The notes: generated from the letters alone by a model not told the origin. DNA of 33,075 nucleotides from GCA-2717185 sp964386465 (GCA_964386465.1 CAYLTU010000023.1:1-33075); one strand, 5' to 3'. Positions 7,833-15,322 are shown, numbered from the stretch's first letter. A program made the numbers and translations.

Positions 7833-8244
7833 AATTAAAGGCAGGGATACGGAGAAACAAAAGCGGTGGTTCCTCGAGGTTGCCGTTTTCATGTTCGCTA
7901 CGTCGCAAATGGGTCAATAGCGACCAAACTCGTAACCAGCCAGCACTTCTGAAGCTGGATAAAAGCGATCGTAGATTGACTATAAGCGGACGTGATTTTG
8001 GCAGTTGTGGGACTCACCGTTAACACTTTTGTTGTTCCCAACAGATTCCGCCCGTGATGGGCGATATCGCTCCCTTTCCAGAAACCGGCAGGATTCCGTC
8101 TGTCCAGGTCCCTGCGGAAGAGGAAGTCGCGTTTAGCTTGGCATCAGGTGTCACTGCTTCGCCCCGCTGAATTATTTGGATGGCTGCAAAGACGCTGCTG
8201 TTTTCGATAATTCTTCGCAGATCGCCATCAAACCGATTCCGTTG
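7833..8244. other. Intergenic stretch between PEP-CTERM gene and Mo hydroxylase
   Basis: About 410 bp without a recognised gene. A 38-codon open frame at about 8056-8169 (starts MGDIAPFPETGRIPSVQVP) has no family match that I can see. A weak G-U-rich stem ending in TTTT lies just after the PEP-CTERM gene (about 7864-7889). The segment from 7890 contains short phrases resembling decayed intergenic repeats, but no intact element could be delimited. Confidence 0.4.
7864..7889 (+). terminator. Possible terminator after the PEP-CTERM gene
   Basis: CGGTGG and TTGCCG can pair (with G-U pairs) across a short loop and are followed directly by TTTT. It is 32 nt beyond the stop codon. The stem is weak, so confidence is low. 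Confidence 0.28.
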
Positions 8245-8287
8245 TTATATTTTTGGGATTTTTATTGATTAACGAACAGCCGCCGCC
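8241..8287 (+). promoter_or_regulatory. Upstream element shared with the pyrK-like gene (copy 1)
   Basis: An AT-rich sequence containing TATATTTTTGGGATTTTTAT and then GAACAGCCGCC. It aligns over about 44 bp with 11532-11576, with the core ATATTTTTGG and the GAACA..CCGCC end identical and a similar AT-rich spacer. It lies 36-82 bp upstream of the TTG start of the Mo hydroxylase gene. It is a probable promoter/operator; the natural candidate regulator is the XRE protein encoded directly behind that gene. Confidence 0.55.
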
Positions 8288-8322
8288 TCTAATGCTTCTA
8301 TAGGCATTCGAAAGGGCGTACT

Positions 8323-10641
8323 TTGGACGACAAAGTATACGGGGTCAGCGTCCCGCGGCTTGAGGACGAGACGCTGCTGCGCGGCGAAGCGCGCTTCGTC
8401 GACGACATTTCACTGCCAGGCATGATGGAAGGCGCCTTTGTGCGCAGCGCCCACGCTCACGCCAAGATCAACGGTATCGACAAAAGCGTGGCGCTGGAGA
8501 TCCCCGGCGTCCATGCGGTCCTGTCCCTGGACGATCTGCAGCCGCTTCTGAAGACAGATCGATTGGTCGCCGGTCTGCCGAGCCCGAGCTACCGGCAGGA
8601 CCGCAACCGCATCGCGCTGGCCGGTACCGAGACCGTGCATGTCGGCGAACCCATCGCGCTGGTCGTCGCCGAAGACCGCTATATCGCGGAAGACGCGGCG
8701 GCGCTGGTCGATGTCGACTATGACCCGCTGCCGTCCGTGGCCGACGCGCGCGACGCGCTGGCCGAAGGCGCCGCACCGGTGCATGACGGCGCCGAACACA
8801 ATCTTCTGGCCGAGTTCGACATGGGCTTCGGCGATACCGGCGCGGCCTTTGCCAATGCGCCACGTACTTTCCACGAGACCTTCCATCAGCATCGCGGCGG
8901 AAGCCATTCCATCGAATGCCGCGGCAACGTCGCCGCCTACGACCCGCTCGACGACCTGCTGACCCTGTGGAGCTCGACCCAAACGCCGCATATGGCACGG
9001 CAACTGCTCTGCGACATGCTGGGCCGGGACGAACGGAGCGTCCGGGTGGTGGCGCCCGATCTCGGCGGCGGCTTCGACCCCAAACTGGTTTTCTATCCCG
9101 AAGACATCGTCATCGCCGCCGCGGCGCTGATCCTGCGCCGCCGGGTCAAGTGGATCGAGGACCGGCGCGAACATTTCATCGGCACGACACAGGAGCGCGA
9201 CCAGTTCTGGGACGCGGAGATCGCCGTCGATGATGACGGCAGGATTCTCGGACTGCGGGGGTCGCTGATCCACGATCATGGCGCCTACACCGCGCGCGGC
9301 GTCAATCTGCCCTACGAATCGGCGATCACCGTCACCCTGCCCTACGAGGTCCCGGCCTACGCGATGAACGTGAAGCTGGCCCTGACAAACAAGGTGCCGG
9401 TGACGCCGGTGCGCGGGGCCGGACAGCCGCAGAGCGTCTTCGTGATGGAGCGGCTGCTCGACCGGGCCGCCCAGGCGCTCGGCCTCGACCGCGCCGAGAT
9501 CAGGCGGCGCAACCTGGTCGCAGGCGAGGATATGCCGAAGACGAAGCCGCTGCAGAACCGCGGCGGCAGACCGGTCGTTCTCGACAGCGGCGACTACCCG
9601 AAATGCCAGGCGGACGTGCTGACGCGCGCCGGCTGGGACGGTTTCCCGGCCCGGCAACGGGCAGCGCGCGCGGAAGGCCGCTATCTCGGCATCGGCATGG
9701 CGAATTTTGTCAAGGGCACCGCGCGCGGACCGTTCGAAACCGCCACCGTGCGGATCGCGCCGTCGGGGACCATCCAGGTCGCAACGGGCGCCACCGCGAT
9801 GGGGCAAGGCACCGCCACGATGATGGCGCAGATCGTCGCGGCGCAACTCGGCGGGAATATGTCGAATGTCAAGGTTACCGCCGGTGACAGCGCGGCAACG
9901 ACTCTCGGCATCGGCGGATTCAACAGCCGTCAGGCGGTCACCGCCGGCTCCTCCGCGCATGTCGCGGCAGTCAAGGTCCGCGAAAAGGCGTTGCGCATCG
10001 CCGCGCACCTGTTGGAAGCCTCGGAGGCCGATCTGGAGATTGTCGGCAGCGAAATCCGCGTCAGGGGCGTCGCCGATATAGCGGTCGGCCTGGGCGAAGT
10101 CGCGCGATCCGTCGCCGGCGAGCCGGGCTACAATCTGCCGGGCGGGGTCGAACCGGGCCTCGAGGCGACGGAACATGTCGTCATCGACGATTTGACCTAC
10201 GCCAACGGGTCGGCCGCCGTTGAGGTCGAGGTCGATCCCGAGACCGGCCATGTCGCGATCGTCAATTTCGTCCTGGCGCATGATTGCGGCGCCGTCATTC
10301 ATCCGCAAATCGCCGACGGCCAAATCGTCGGCGCCGCCGCGCATGGGATCGGCAACGCGCTGTTCGAATGGATGGGCTTCGACGAATACGGCCAGCCGCA
10401 AACGACCAACCTGGCCGACTATCTGCTGATTACCGCGCCGGAAGTGCCGCGCATCGACGTCATTCATCACGCGTCGCCGACGACCCTGAACCCGCTCGGC
10501 GTCAAGGGTGTCGGCGAGTGCGGCGTGTTCCCCGGTCCCGCCGCGATCGTCTCGGCGATCGAGGACGCGCTGGGGCCATTCGGCGTCCGCTTGACCAAGA
10601 CGCCGTTGAGTCCCGCGGAAATCGTCGCGGCAATCGGCTGA
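8323..10641 (+). CDS. Xanthine dehydrogenase-family molybdopterin-binding large subunit
   Basis: A 772-residue molybdenum hydroxylase catalytic subunit (CoxL/XdhB/QorL superfamily). It opens VSVPRLEDETLLRGEARFVD, the usual start of the family. Moco-binding segments follow: DLGGGFDPKLVFYPEDI, TPVRGAGQPQSVFVMERLLD, MGQGTATMMAQIVA and GVKGVGECGVFPGPAA, with E732 the candidate catalytic Glu. The CO-dehydrogenase active-site loop AYxCSFR is absent, so it is a hydroxylase of the xanthine/nicotinate/aldehyde type rather than a true CO dehydrogenase. The TTG start at 8323 is supported by GAAAGGG upstream and by the family N-terminus. No FAD (CoxM) or 2Fe-2S (CoxS) subunit gene is in the window, which is unusual. 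The stop overlaps the start of the XRE regulator gene by one base. Confidence 0.9.
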   Translation: MDDKVYGVSVPRLEDETLLRGEARFVDDISLPGMMEGAFVRSAHAHAKINGIDKSVALEIPGVHAVLSLDDLQPLLKTDRLVAGLPSPSYRQDRNRIALAGTETVHVGEPIALVVAEDRYIAEDAAALVDVDYDPLPSVADARDALAEGAAPVHDGAEHNLLAEFDMGFGDTGAAFANAPRTFHETFHQHRGGSHSIECRGNVAAYDPLDDLLTLWSSTQTPHMARQLLCDMLGRDERSVRVVAPDLGGGFDPKLVFYPEDIVIAAAALILRRRVKWIEDRREHFIGTTQERDQFWDAEIAVDDDGRILGLRGSLIHDHGAYTARGVNLPYESAITVTLPYEVPAYAMNVKLALTNKVPVTPVRGAGQPQSVFVMERLLDRAAQALGLDRAEIRRRNLVAGEDMPKTKPLQNRGGRPVVLDSGDYPKCQADVLTRAGWDGFPARQRAARAEGRYLGIGMANFVKGTARGPFETATVRIAPSGTIQVATGATAMGQGTATMMAQIVAAQLGGNMSNVKVTAGDSAATTLGIGGFNSRQAVTAGSSAHVAAVKVREKALRIAAHLLEASEADLEIVGSEIRVRGVADIAVGLGEVARSVAGEPGYNLPGGVEPGLEATEHVVIDDLTYANGSAAVEVEVDPETGHVAIVNFVLAHDCGAVIHPQIADGQIVGAAAHGIGNALFEWMGFDEYGQPQTTNLADYLLITAPEVPRIDVIHHASPTTLNPLGVKGVGECGVFPGPAAIVSAIEDALGPFGVRLTKTPLSPAEIVAAIG

Positions 10642-11525
10642 TGGCGATCCGGTTCGACGACATCGGCAACCGGCTGCGCGCCTTCCGGCTCGGCTCGGGC
10701 TTGAGCGCCGACGAGATCGCCAAGCGGATCGGCATCTCGCGCACGGCCCTCTACCGGTTCGAAAAGGGCGAACTGGCCAAGATCGACACCTTGGAAAAGC
10801 TCGCCGAGCTGCTGGACGTCTCGATCCCGACCCTGCTGGGCGTCGGCATGGAATATGTCGCCTCGGCGGTCAGCTATTTCGAGCGCATTCGCCAGATCGA
10901 GGAAACGTCGGAGCATATCGTCGTGCTCGCCGGACCGATCTCCTACCTGCTCGCGTCCGACGCGTTCGACGAAACCTTGGCCAAGATATTGCGCGAGAAC
11001 ATCCCCGACGATCTGCCCGAACGCGGCGCGGCGCTGGATCAGGCCAGCGACATCATGAAAGTATTGAGCGCGCGAAAGGCGACCTTCCGCGAGCGCCAGC
11101 CGGGCGTGGTCAACCTGCTGTCGGCGGCCGAGATGGACGGGTTTCTGCGCAACGGTCTCGTCGGGCGGCTCGATTTGAGCGACGCGGAACGCGAGAAACG
11201 CCGCACCCTGGCGATGGCCGAGGCCTGGCATCTCGCCGGGATGATGGAGGACGAACCGATCGGCGTGCAGATCGGTATCGTGCCCGATACCCTGCCCCAT
11301 ACCGGATTCCAGATCTTCCGCCAGCCGGACCGCAAGATGCTGACCGTCAGCCCTTTCCGGCTCGGTGCGCAGCCCAATGTCCGGGTCGGAGTCGCAATGA
11401 TTACCTCGGCGCCGGAAGCGCTCAGCCTGCATGAGAAGACCGTCGCGGATATGTGGCGCCGCGCCCTGAAGGGCGCCGCCGCGGGCGAATTCATGCGCGA
11501 TTTGATCGCCAGACACAGCAATTGA
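10641..11525 (+). CDS. XRE-family transcriptional regulator, coupled to the Mo hydroxylase gene
   Basis: A 294-residue protein with an N-terminal Cro/C1-type helix-turn-helix at about residues 9-62 (NRLRAFRLGSGLSADEIAKR, then IGISRTALYRFEKGE and KLAELLDVSIPTLLG). A C-terminal region of about 220 residues, mixed alpha/beta and without a family I recognise, probably senses a ligand. Its ATG overlaps the TGA of the preceding gene (TGATG), a strong sign of translational coupling. A longer frame starting at 10284 is out of the real gene. The shared upstream element at 8241-8287 and 11532-11576 makes it the likely regulator of both the Mo hydroxylase gene and the pyrK/pyrD-like genes; this is inference. 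Confidence 0.85.
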   Translation: MAIRFDDIGNRLRAFRLGSGLSADEIAKRIGISRTALYRFEKGELAKIDTLEKLAELLDVSIPTLLGVGMEYVASAVSYFERIRQIEETSEHIVVLAGPISYLLASDAFDETLAKILRENIPDDLPERGAALDQASDIMKVLSARKATFRERQPGVVNLLSAAEMDGFLRNGLVGRLDLSDAEREKRRTLAMAEAWHLAGMMEDEPIGVQIGIVPDTLPHTGFQIFRQPDRKMLTVSPFRLGAQPNVRVGVAMITSAPEALSLHEKTVADMWRRALKGAAAGEFMRDLIARHSN

Positions 11526-11531
11526 ACTGGA

Positions 11532-11576
11532 TTTGTAATATTTTTGGTACTATTATCTGTTTTTGAACAAACCGCC
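11532..11576 (+). promoter_or_regulatory. Upstream element shared with the Mo hydroxylase gene (copy 2)
   Basis: TTTGTAATATTTTTGGTACT followed by an AT-rich spacer and GAACAAACCGCC. It matches copy 1 (8241-8287) at roughly 30 of 44 aligned positions, in a genome where such AT-rich tracts are rare. It lies 15-59 bp upstream of the ATG of the PyrK-like gene and begins just after the stop of the XRE gene. The two copies mark a likely common regulon. Confidence 0.55.
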
Positions 11577-11590
11577 ATTCTGGATTCCGC

Positions 11591-12469
11591 ATGACCGAAA
11601 CGCAGACTGCCGTCTTCTCCACGAAACCCCATGTGGTCGGAGACGACAAATTCGTCGACCGGGCGCCCGCCGCGTCGGCCGAGGAAACCGTGACGACCGT
11701 CCTGTCGAACGACTGGATCAATGACGAGTATAAGCATCTCGTCGTCACCGCCACGCCCAAGGCATTGACCGCCAAGCCCGGCCAGTTCTTCCACTGGCTT
11801 TGCCCTTCGCCCGATGAGGGCGATCTTTGGCTGCGCCGGCCGCAAAGCATCTATGTCGTCGACCCGGAACGGCAACGGCTGGAGTTCCTCTATAAGATCG
11901 TGGGCCGCGGCACCAAGGGCACGGCGATGCTGAAGCCCGGCGACCAGTTCAACATCGTCGGCCCGCTCGGCACCGGCTTCTCCATGGCGCCGGACTGTAA
12001 GAACGTCGTGGTGCTGGGCCGCGGCGTCGGCCTCGCGACCCTGGCGCCGATCTCGCAGATGATCGCGGAGAACGGCGTCGGCGCGACGGTGATCCTGAGC
12101 GCGCGCAGCCCGGAACTGGCGATGTCCGGCGACTTGTTCGAGAAAGCGGGCGCGGAAATCGTCACGGTCACCGATACAGACGGCAGCAGCGACCTCGGCA
12201 ATGTCGAGGCGATCATAGAAGACCGCATCGCGCAGGGCCGCGCGGACGCCTTCTACACCTGCGGCTCGAACCGGCTGTTCATGCTGATGAAACGGCTCGG
12301 CGCCAAGCACGGTATTCCGGGCCAGGTGGCGATGGAGCAGATCATGGCTTGCGGCCTCGGCCCCTGCTACGTCTGCGTCCGCACCTTCGAGATCGATGGC
12401 GTCAAGACACTCAAGCGGGTCTGCATCGACGGGCCCGTCTTCGACATGCAGGAGGCGATGGGATGGTAG
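11591..12469 (+). CDS. PyrK-like FAD/[2Fe-2S] electron-transfer subunit
   Basis: A 292-residue ferredoxin-reductase-fold protein like the electron-transfer subunit of class 1B dihydroorotate dehydrogenase. It has an FAD motif RRPQSIYVVD, an NAD-binding region GRGVGLATLAPISQMIAENG and C-terminal cluster cysteines at about 254, 259, 262 and 278 (ACGLGPCYVCV ... KRVCIDGPVF), the PyrK spacing C-x4-C-x2-C-x15-C. It would pass electrons between NAD(P)H and the FMN of the partner encoded next. It has an N-terminal extension of about 30 residues before the core. The start codon of the partner lies inside its last codons (overlap 12463-12469), so the two are co-translated. No other pyrimidine genes are near, and most alphaproteobacteria use the quinone-linked class 2 enzyme, so a catabolic role is likely. 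Confidence 0.87.
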   Translation: MTETQTAVFSTKPHVVGDDKFVDRAPAASAEETVTTVLSNDWINDEYKHLVVTATPKALTAKPGQFFHWLCPSPDEGDLWLRRPQSIYVVDPERQRLEFLYKIVGRGTKGTAMLKPGDQFNIVGPLGTGFSMAPDCKNVVVLGRGVGLATLAPISQMIAENGVGATVILSARSPELAMSGDLFEKAGAEIVTVTDTDGSSDLGNVEAIIEDRIAQGRADAFYTCGSNRLFMLMKRLGAKHGIPGQVAMEQIMACGLGPCYVCVRTFEIDGVKTLKRVCIDGPVFDMQEAMGW

Positions 12470-13407
12470 ATCTTTCGGTCAAACTCGGCAGCTTCGAGAT
12501 GCCCAACCCGGTGATGCCGGGCTCCGGCACCTTCTCGCCCGAGATGGCGCAGATCATCGATATCAACCGGCTGGGCGCGACCCTGACCAAGACCGTCAGC
12601 CGCGAATTGCGCGACGGCAACCCGCCGCCGCGCGTCGCCGAGGTCGAATGCGGCATGATCAACTGCATCGGCTTGCCCGGCAAAGGGCTCGACTACTTCT
12701 TGACCGAACTGCTGCCGCAGTACACGCAATACAGTCCTCCGACGATCGTCAGCATCACCTCGACGACGGAAGAGGATTTCGCGGCGATGGCGCGCGACTG
12801 CACGGTGCCCGGCGTGCAGGCGCTGGAGATCAACATCTCCTGCCCGACACGCGACCCGAACGGCGGCAACTTCGCCCTGCAGGCCGAACATACGGCGAGC
12901 ACCGTTCGCGGCATCCGCGCGGCAACCGACCTGCCGTTATTCGTCAAACTGTCGCCCAACGCCGGCGACGTGGTCAGCATCGCCCGCGCTGCGGAAGAAG
13001 CGGGCGCCGACGCGCTGACCGTCGCCAACACGATCCTGTCGATGCGCATCGACACCGACAGCTTCCGGCCGTCGCTCGGCTTCAAGACCGGCGGCATGTC
13101 GGGCCCGGCGGTCAAGCCTATCATCATGCGGATGGTCTATCAGATCGGCAAAGCGGTCTCGATCCCGATCATCGGCTGCGGCGGCATCGTCAAGGCGGAG
13201 GACGTCGTCGAATACATGCTGGCCGGCGCCAGCGCGGTGCAGGTCGGCTACGCCTCGTTCCGCAATCCCACCGCGATGGTCTCGATCCTCGAGGATCTGG
13301 AGGAATGGTGCGACCGCCGCGGCATCGCCCGTATCGCCGATCTGACCGGTGCGGTCGACGACGATCTGGAGACCGACACCTATATCGCGGCGGCGGCTGG
13401 AATTTAG
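12463..13407 (+). CDS. Dihydroorotate dehydrogenase class 1B-like catalytic subunit
   Basis: A 314-residue FMN TIM-barrel protein of the PyrD/DHPDH family. It has the N-terminal strand KLGSFEMPNPVMPGSGTFSP, the active-site loop EINISCPTRDPNGGN (C127 as catalytic base), FVKLSPNAGDV with the FMN lysine, GGMSGPAVKPIIMRMVY and IIGCGGIVKAEDVVEYMLAG. The segment normally NAIGLQNPG in class 1B enzymes reads NCIGLPGKG here, a departure in a substrate-side loop. It pairs with the PyrK-like protein encoded just upstream (7-nt overlap). Order K-then-D, lack of other pyr genes, and the neighbouring Mo hydroxylase point to reduction or oxidation of some other heterocycle or enoate. That it makes orotate cannot be excluded. 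The start at 12463 fits the family; longer frames are extensions. Confidence 0.85.
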   Translation: MVDLSVKLGSFEMPNPVMPGSGTFSPEMAQIIDINRLGATLTKTVSRELRDGNPPPRVAEVECGMINCIGLPGKGLDYFLTELLPQYTQYSPPTIVSITSTTEEDFAAMARDCTVPGVQALEINISCPTRDPNGGNFALQAEHTASTVRGIRAATDLPLFVKLSPNAGDVVSIARAAEEAGADALTVANTILSMRIDTDSFRPSLGFKTGGMSGPAVKPIIMRMVYQIGKAVSIPIIGCGGIVKAEDVVEYMLAGASAVQVGYASFRNPTAMVSILEDLEEWCDRRGIARIADLTGAVDDDLETDTYIAAAAGI

Positions 13408-13558
13408 GAATTCCAAGATTCGTTCTCAGGTTCAAAGTGCACCGTTTCCGCACCCACCCGGCCAACCGGTTCGCCAACCAGGCTTTCGCTGATATAGAGA
13501 GTTCGGCGAACGCAGCCGGCCTCGGTATGTCCGCGCGGCGGGCCGCGCGTGAGGCTTG

Positions 13559-14140
13559 TTAGGCGGCGCGTTTCCCGAACAGCCGCAGGACGGCGTTCCA
13601 CAGTACCTTGAACATCAACGAAAAGCCGGAGATCGGCTTCGCCGCCGGCGTTTCGACGGATGCCGGATCGGCGTCGGCGTCGGCCGGGTTTAGCGCCAAT
13701 TCCGCTTTCAGCGACTCCGCGAACTGGCCGATCAGTTGCGACGCCAGATCCTGCACCATGCCGACGCCACGGCCGTATTGCGCGACCGGCCCGGAAAGCT
13801 TCAGGTTTGTATGTATCTGGACGGTAGAACCTTCCTCGCCGGGCTCGACCGAGAAATCGACGGTGGCGTTCGCGCCGCCGCGGCCCTTGGCGTCCCTACC
13901 GTCGGCCTTGACCCGCGCCGTGCGCGCCGCATCGTCGATCGCCTCGAAATGCGCCTGCCCCTTGAAGGTCAGCGAGACCGGTCCGAGCCGCACCGACACC
14001 TCGCCCTTGTAGGTGTCCGCGTCGACGGTCTCCGTCAGGGTCGCACCGGGCATGCAGGGCGCGATCCGCTCGATATCGCGCAGCAACACCCAGGTCTCGT
14101 CCGGCGCCAGCGGCACGGTGAAAGAATTGTCGAATTCCAA
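13559..14140 (-). CDS. CoxG-like SRPBCC-family protein
   Basis: A 193-residue protein of the carbon monoxide dehydrogenase subunit G family. The START-like domain covers about residues 1-145: LEFDNSFTVPLAPDETWVLL, then RIAPCMPGATLTE, YKGEVSVRLGPVSLTFKGQ and VAQYGRGVGMVQDLASQLIG. It is followed by an Ala/Asp/Pro-rich linker and a C-terminal hydrophobic-basic tail (FSLMFKVLWNAVLRLFGKR) that may bind the membrane. CoxG anchors or helps mature CO-dehydrogenase-type molybdenum enzymes. The TTG at 14140 is preferred over the ATG at 14170 because an AGGGAGG lies just upstream of it and the family starts at (M)EFxNxF. It is convergent with the PyrD-like gene and separated from the Mo hydroxylase it may serve by three genes. 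Confidence 0.88.
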   Translation of the reverse strand: MEFDNSFTVPLAPDETWVLLRDIERIAPCMPGATLTETVDADTYKGEVSVRLGPVSLTFKGQAHFEAIDDAARTARVKADGRDAKGRGGANATVDFSVEPGEEGSTVQIHTNLKLSGPVAQYGRGVGMVQDLASQLIGQFAESLKAELALNPADADADPASVETPAAKPISGFSLMFKVLWNAVLRLFGKRAA

Positions 14141-14170
14141 CGAGTCTCCCTCCCTTTGAAGCGGCGGCAT

Positions 14171-14304
14171 CCTAGTGTCCTGATCGTGAAATTCAAAGGA
14201 TTGAATTTTACGTGAATCAGCACACCAACTATTTGAATCTAATGTGATTCAGATCCTAAATTTCGTCGCTTTCAATGCGACGACCTTCAGAATCATCACA
14301 CTAG
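14171..14304. repeat. MITE-like palindromic element with terminal repeats CCTAGTGT/ACACTAGG
   Basis: A 134-bp segment bounded by perfect 8-bp inverted ends (CCTAGTGT at 14171-14178, ACACTAGG at 14297-14304). It contains three internal dyads: AAATTCAA-4-TTGAATTT (14189-14208), TGAATC-6-GATTCA (14234-14251) and TCGTCGC-7-GCGACGA (14263-14283). It lies in the divergent space between the CoxG-like and di-iron genes, so it could be an inserted non-autonomous element or, less likely, a compound operator. No target duplication is evident. Confidence 0.5.
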
Positions 14305-14376
14305 GCGATCGGCCCTCAACGGTCCATCTGGCCTCGAAAGGGCAAGCTTCGTAGACTGGCCCGGAAAGGAATTGCG

Positions 14377-15108
14377 ATGACCGACATCGAAAAAGCGCTG
14401 GCCGACGCGGCGTGGCCCTACTGGGAAGCGGAGGGCGAGATCGCGAAACGTTTCTTCGCCAAGGCGACGGACGAGGACCATATCTTCTACCTGCGGGCCC
14501 AGCTGTGGAAGGAACTGAATCCGGTCGACGGCTACTTCAACGGGCTGCACCGGGAGCTGGCCAATCTGGTCGACATGTACCCCAAGGTCGACAAGGAAAT
14601 CGACCGGCACGACTACCACTTCCTGCTGACGCAGCTGACCGAGGAGTTCAACCACTACGTCGTGCTGGCGGACATCTTCGAGCACCTGATGGGCCGCGCG
14701 ATCTCGCCGGAGGACACGGTGCAGCTATCGGAAGAGAAAAAGCTCGGCGATTTGCGGCGCGGCTACGTCGAACGGGACGACCCGCTGCTGAAGGCGGCGG
14801 TCGGCTTTACCGAAGGCGGCGGCGCGCGGCTGTTCCGCGAAGGCGCGAAGCTGTCGGGCAGCACGGTCAACGAAATGACCGCAAGGGCCATGCAGACGAT
14901 CCATGAGGACGAGGAGGACCATTATCAGGTCCAGGCCGGGGAAGCGGTCCGGCACATCGAAACCGACGCCGACCTGCAGGTCATGACCGACGCCATCGTC
15001 GCGGTCAGCGCGCAGCGCGTCCGCATGCGCGCAGAGATGTTCCGCGGTGCGATGACCGACGCGGAGATCGACGAATTCATCGAAGCGGAGAAGGTAAAGC
15101 TGAACTGA
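14377..15108 (+). CDS. Putative ferritin-like di-iron protein
   Basis: A 243-residue, almost entirely helical protein with no family name I can give. It carries the ferritin-like di-iron ligand pattern: E60 (LHRELANL), E90-x-x-H93 (LTEEFNHYVVLAD), E146 (FTEGGGARLF) and E179-x-x-H182 (HEDEEDHYQVQAGEA). Helix-Glu, ExxH, Glu, ExxH is the classic two-iron set found in ferritins, AurF-type N-oxygenases and related oxygenases. Length fits a single four-helix domain with extra N-terminal helices. The start is supported by AAAGGA 6-7 nt upstream. The gene is monocistronic, divergent from the CoxG-like gene, and followed by a hairpin. An oxygenase or iron-handling role is inferred only from the ligand pattern. 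Confidence 0.68.
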   Translation: MTDIEKALADAAWPYWEAEGEIAKRFFAKATDEDHIFYLRAQLWKELNPVDGYFNGLHRELANLVDMYPKVDKEIDRHDYHFLLTQLTEEFNHYVVLADIFEHLMGRAISPEDTVQLSEEKKLGDLRRGYVERDDPLLKAAVGFTEGGGARLFREGAKLSGSTVNEMTARAMQTIHEDEEDHYQVQAGEAVRHIETDADLQVMTDAIVAVSAQRVRMRAEMFRGAMTDAEIDEFIEAEKVKLN

Positions 15109-15122
15109 CGAGGAACGCGCCT

Positions 15123-15142
15123 CGGTGTTATCCCTAACACCG
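15123..15142 (+). terminator. Hairpin after the di-iron protein gene
   Basis: A perfect 8-bp stem CGGTGTTA-tccc-TAACACCG, 14 nt beyond the stop codon. There is no T-run on either side, so it may stabilise the 3' end rather than act as a classical terminator. Confidence 0.42.
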
Positions 15143-15152
15143 ACCCCAAGGT

Positions 15153-15291
15153 GTCGTCCTCGGGCTTGACCCGAGGACCCAATCAGCAAGAGCGGGACGA
15201 TAATATATTCAGTCGCTTCATTGCCACCTGCGGTCGTTTGCCGGCGTCACACAGCATCGGCATGGGTCCTCGGGTCAAGCCCGAGGACGAC
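15153..15291. repeat. Long inverted repeat, family 1 copy a
   Basis: Two perfect 29-bp arms (15153-15181 and 15263-15291) in inverted orientation, each itself containing the small palindrome CCTCGGG-CTTGA-CCCGAGG. The 81 bp between them is unique. Related, decayed pairs lie at 26736-26821 and around 31067-31150. Similar 'gggcttgacccgagg' repeats are very common between genes in alphaproteobacteria. This copy lies between convergent gene ends (15108 and 15323) and could serve as a bidirectional terminator. Confidence 0.8.
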
Positions 15292-15322
15292 GGGACGTGT
15301 GTTCGGAGCACTGCTACCGACT

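Noticed and set aside
8410..10470. 686-codon open frame on the minus strand opposite the Mo hydroxylase gene
   Set aside because: It is the antisense shadow of a GC-rich gene; its translation is low-complexity Arg/Gly/Asp-rich and has no family motifs, while the plus-strand frame has all Moco-binding motifs.
8323..10641. True aerobic carbon monoxide dehydrogenase large subunit
   Set aside because: The CO-specific active-site loop (AYxCSFR) is absent; the equivalent region reads VTPVRGAGQPQ as in other hydroxylases, and CoxM/CoxS are missing.
12463..13407. Simple assignment as pyrimidine-biosynthetic PyrD
   Set aside because: Context and the altered substrate-side loop argue against taking this for granted, so the call is limited to class 1B-like.
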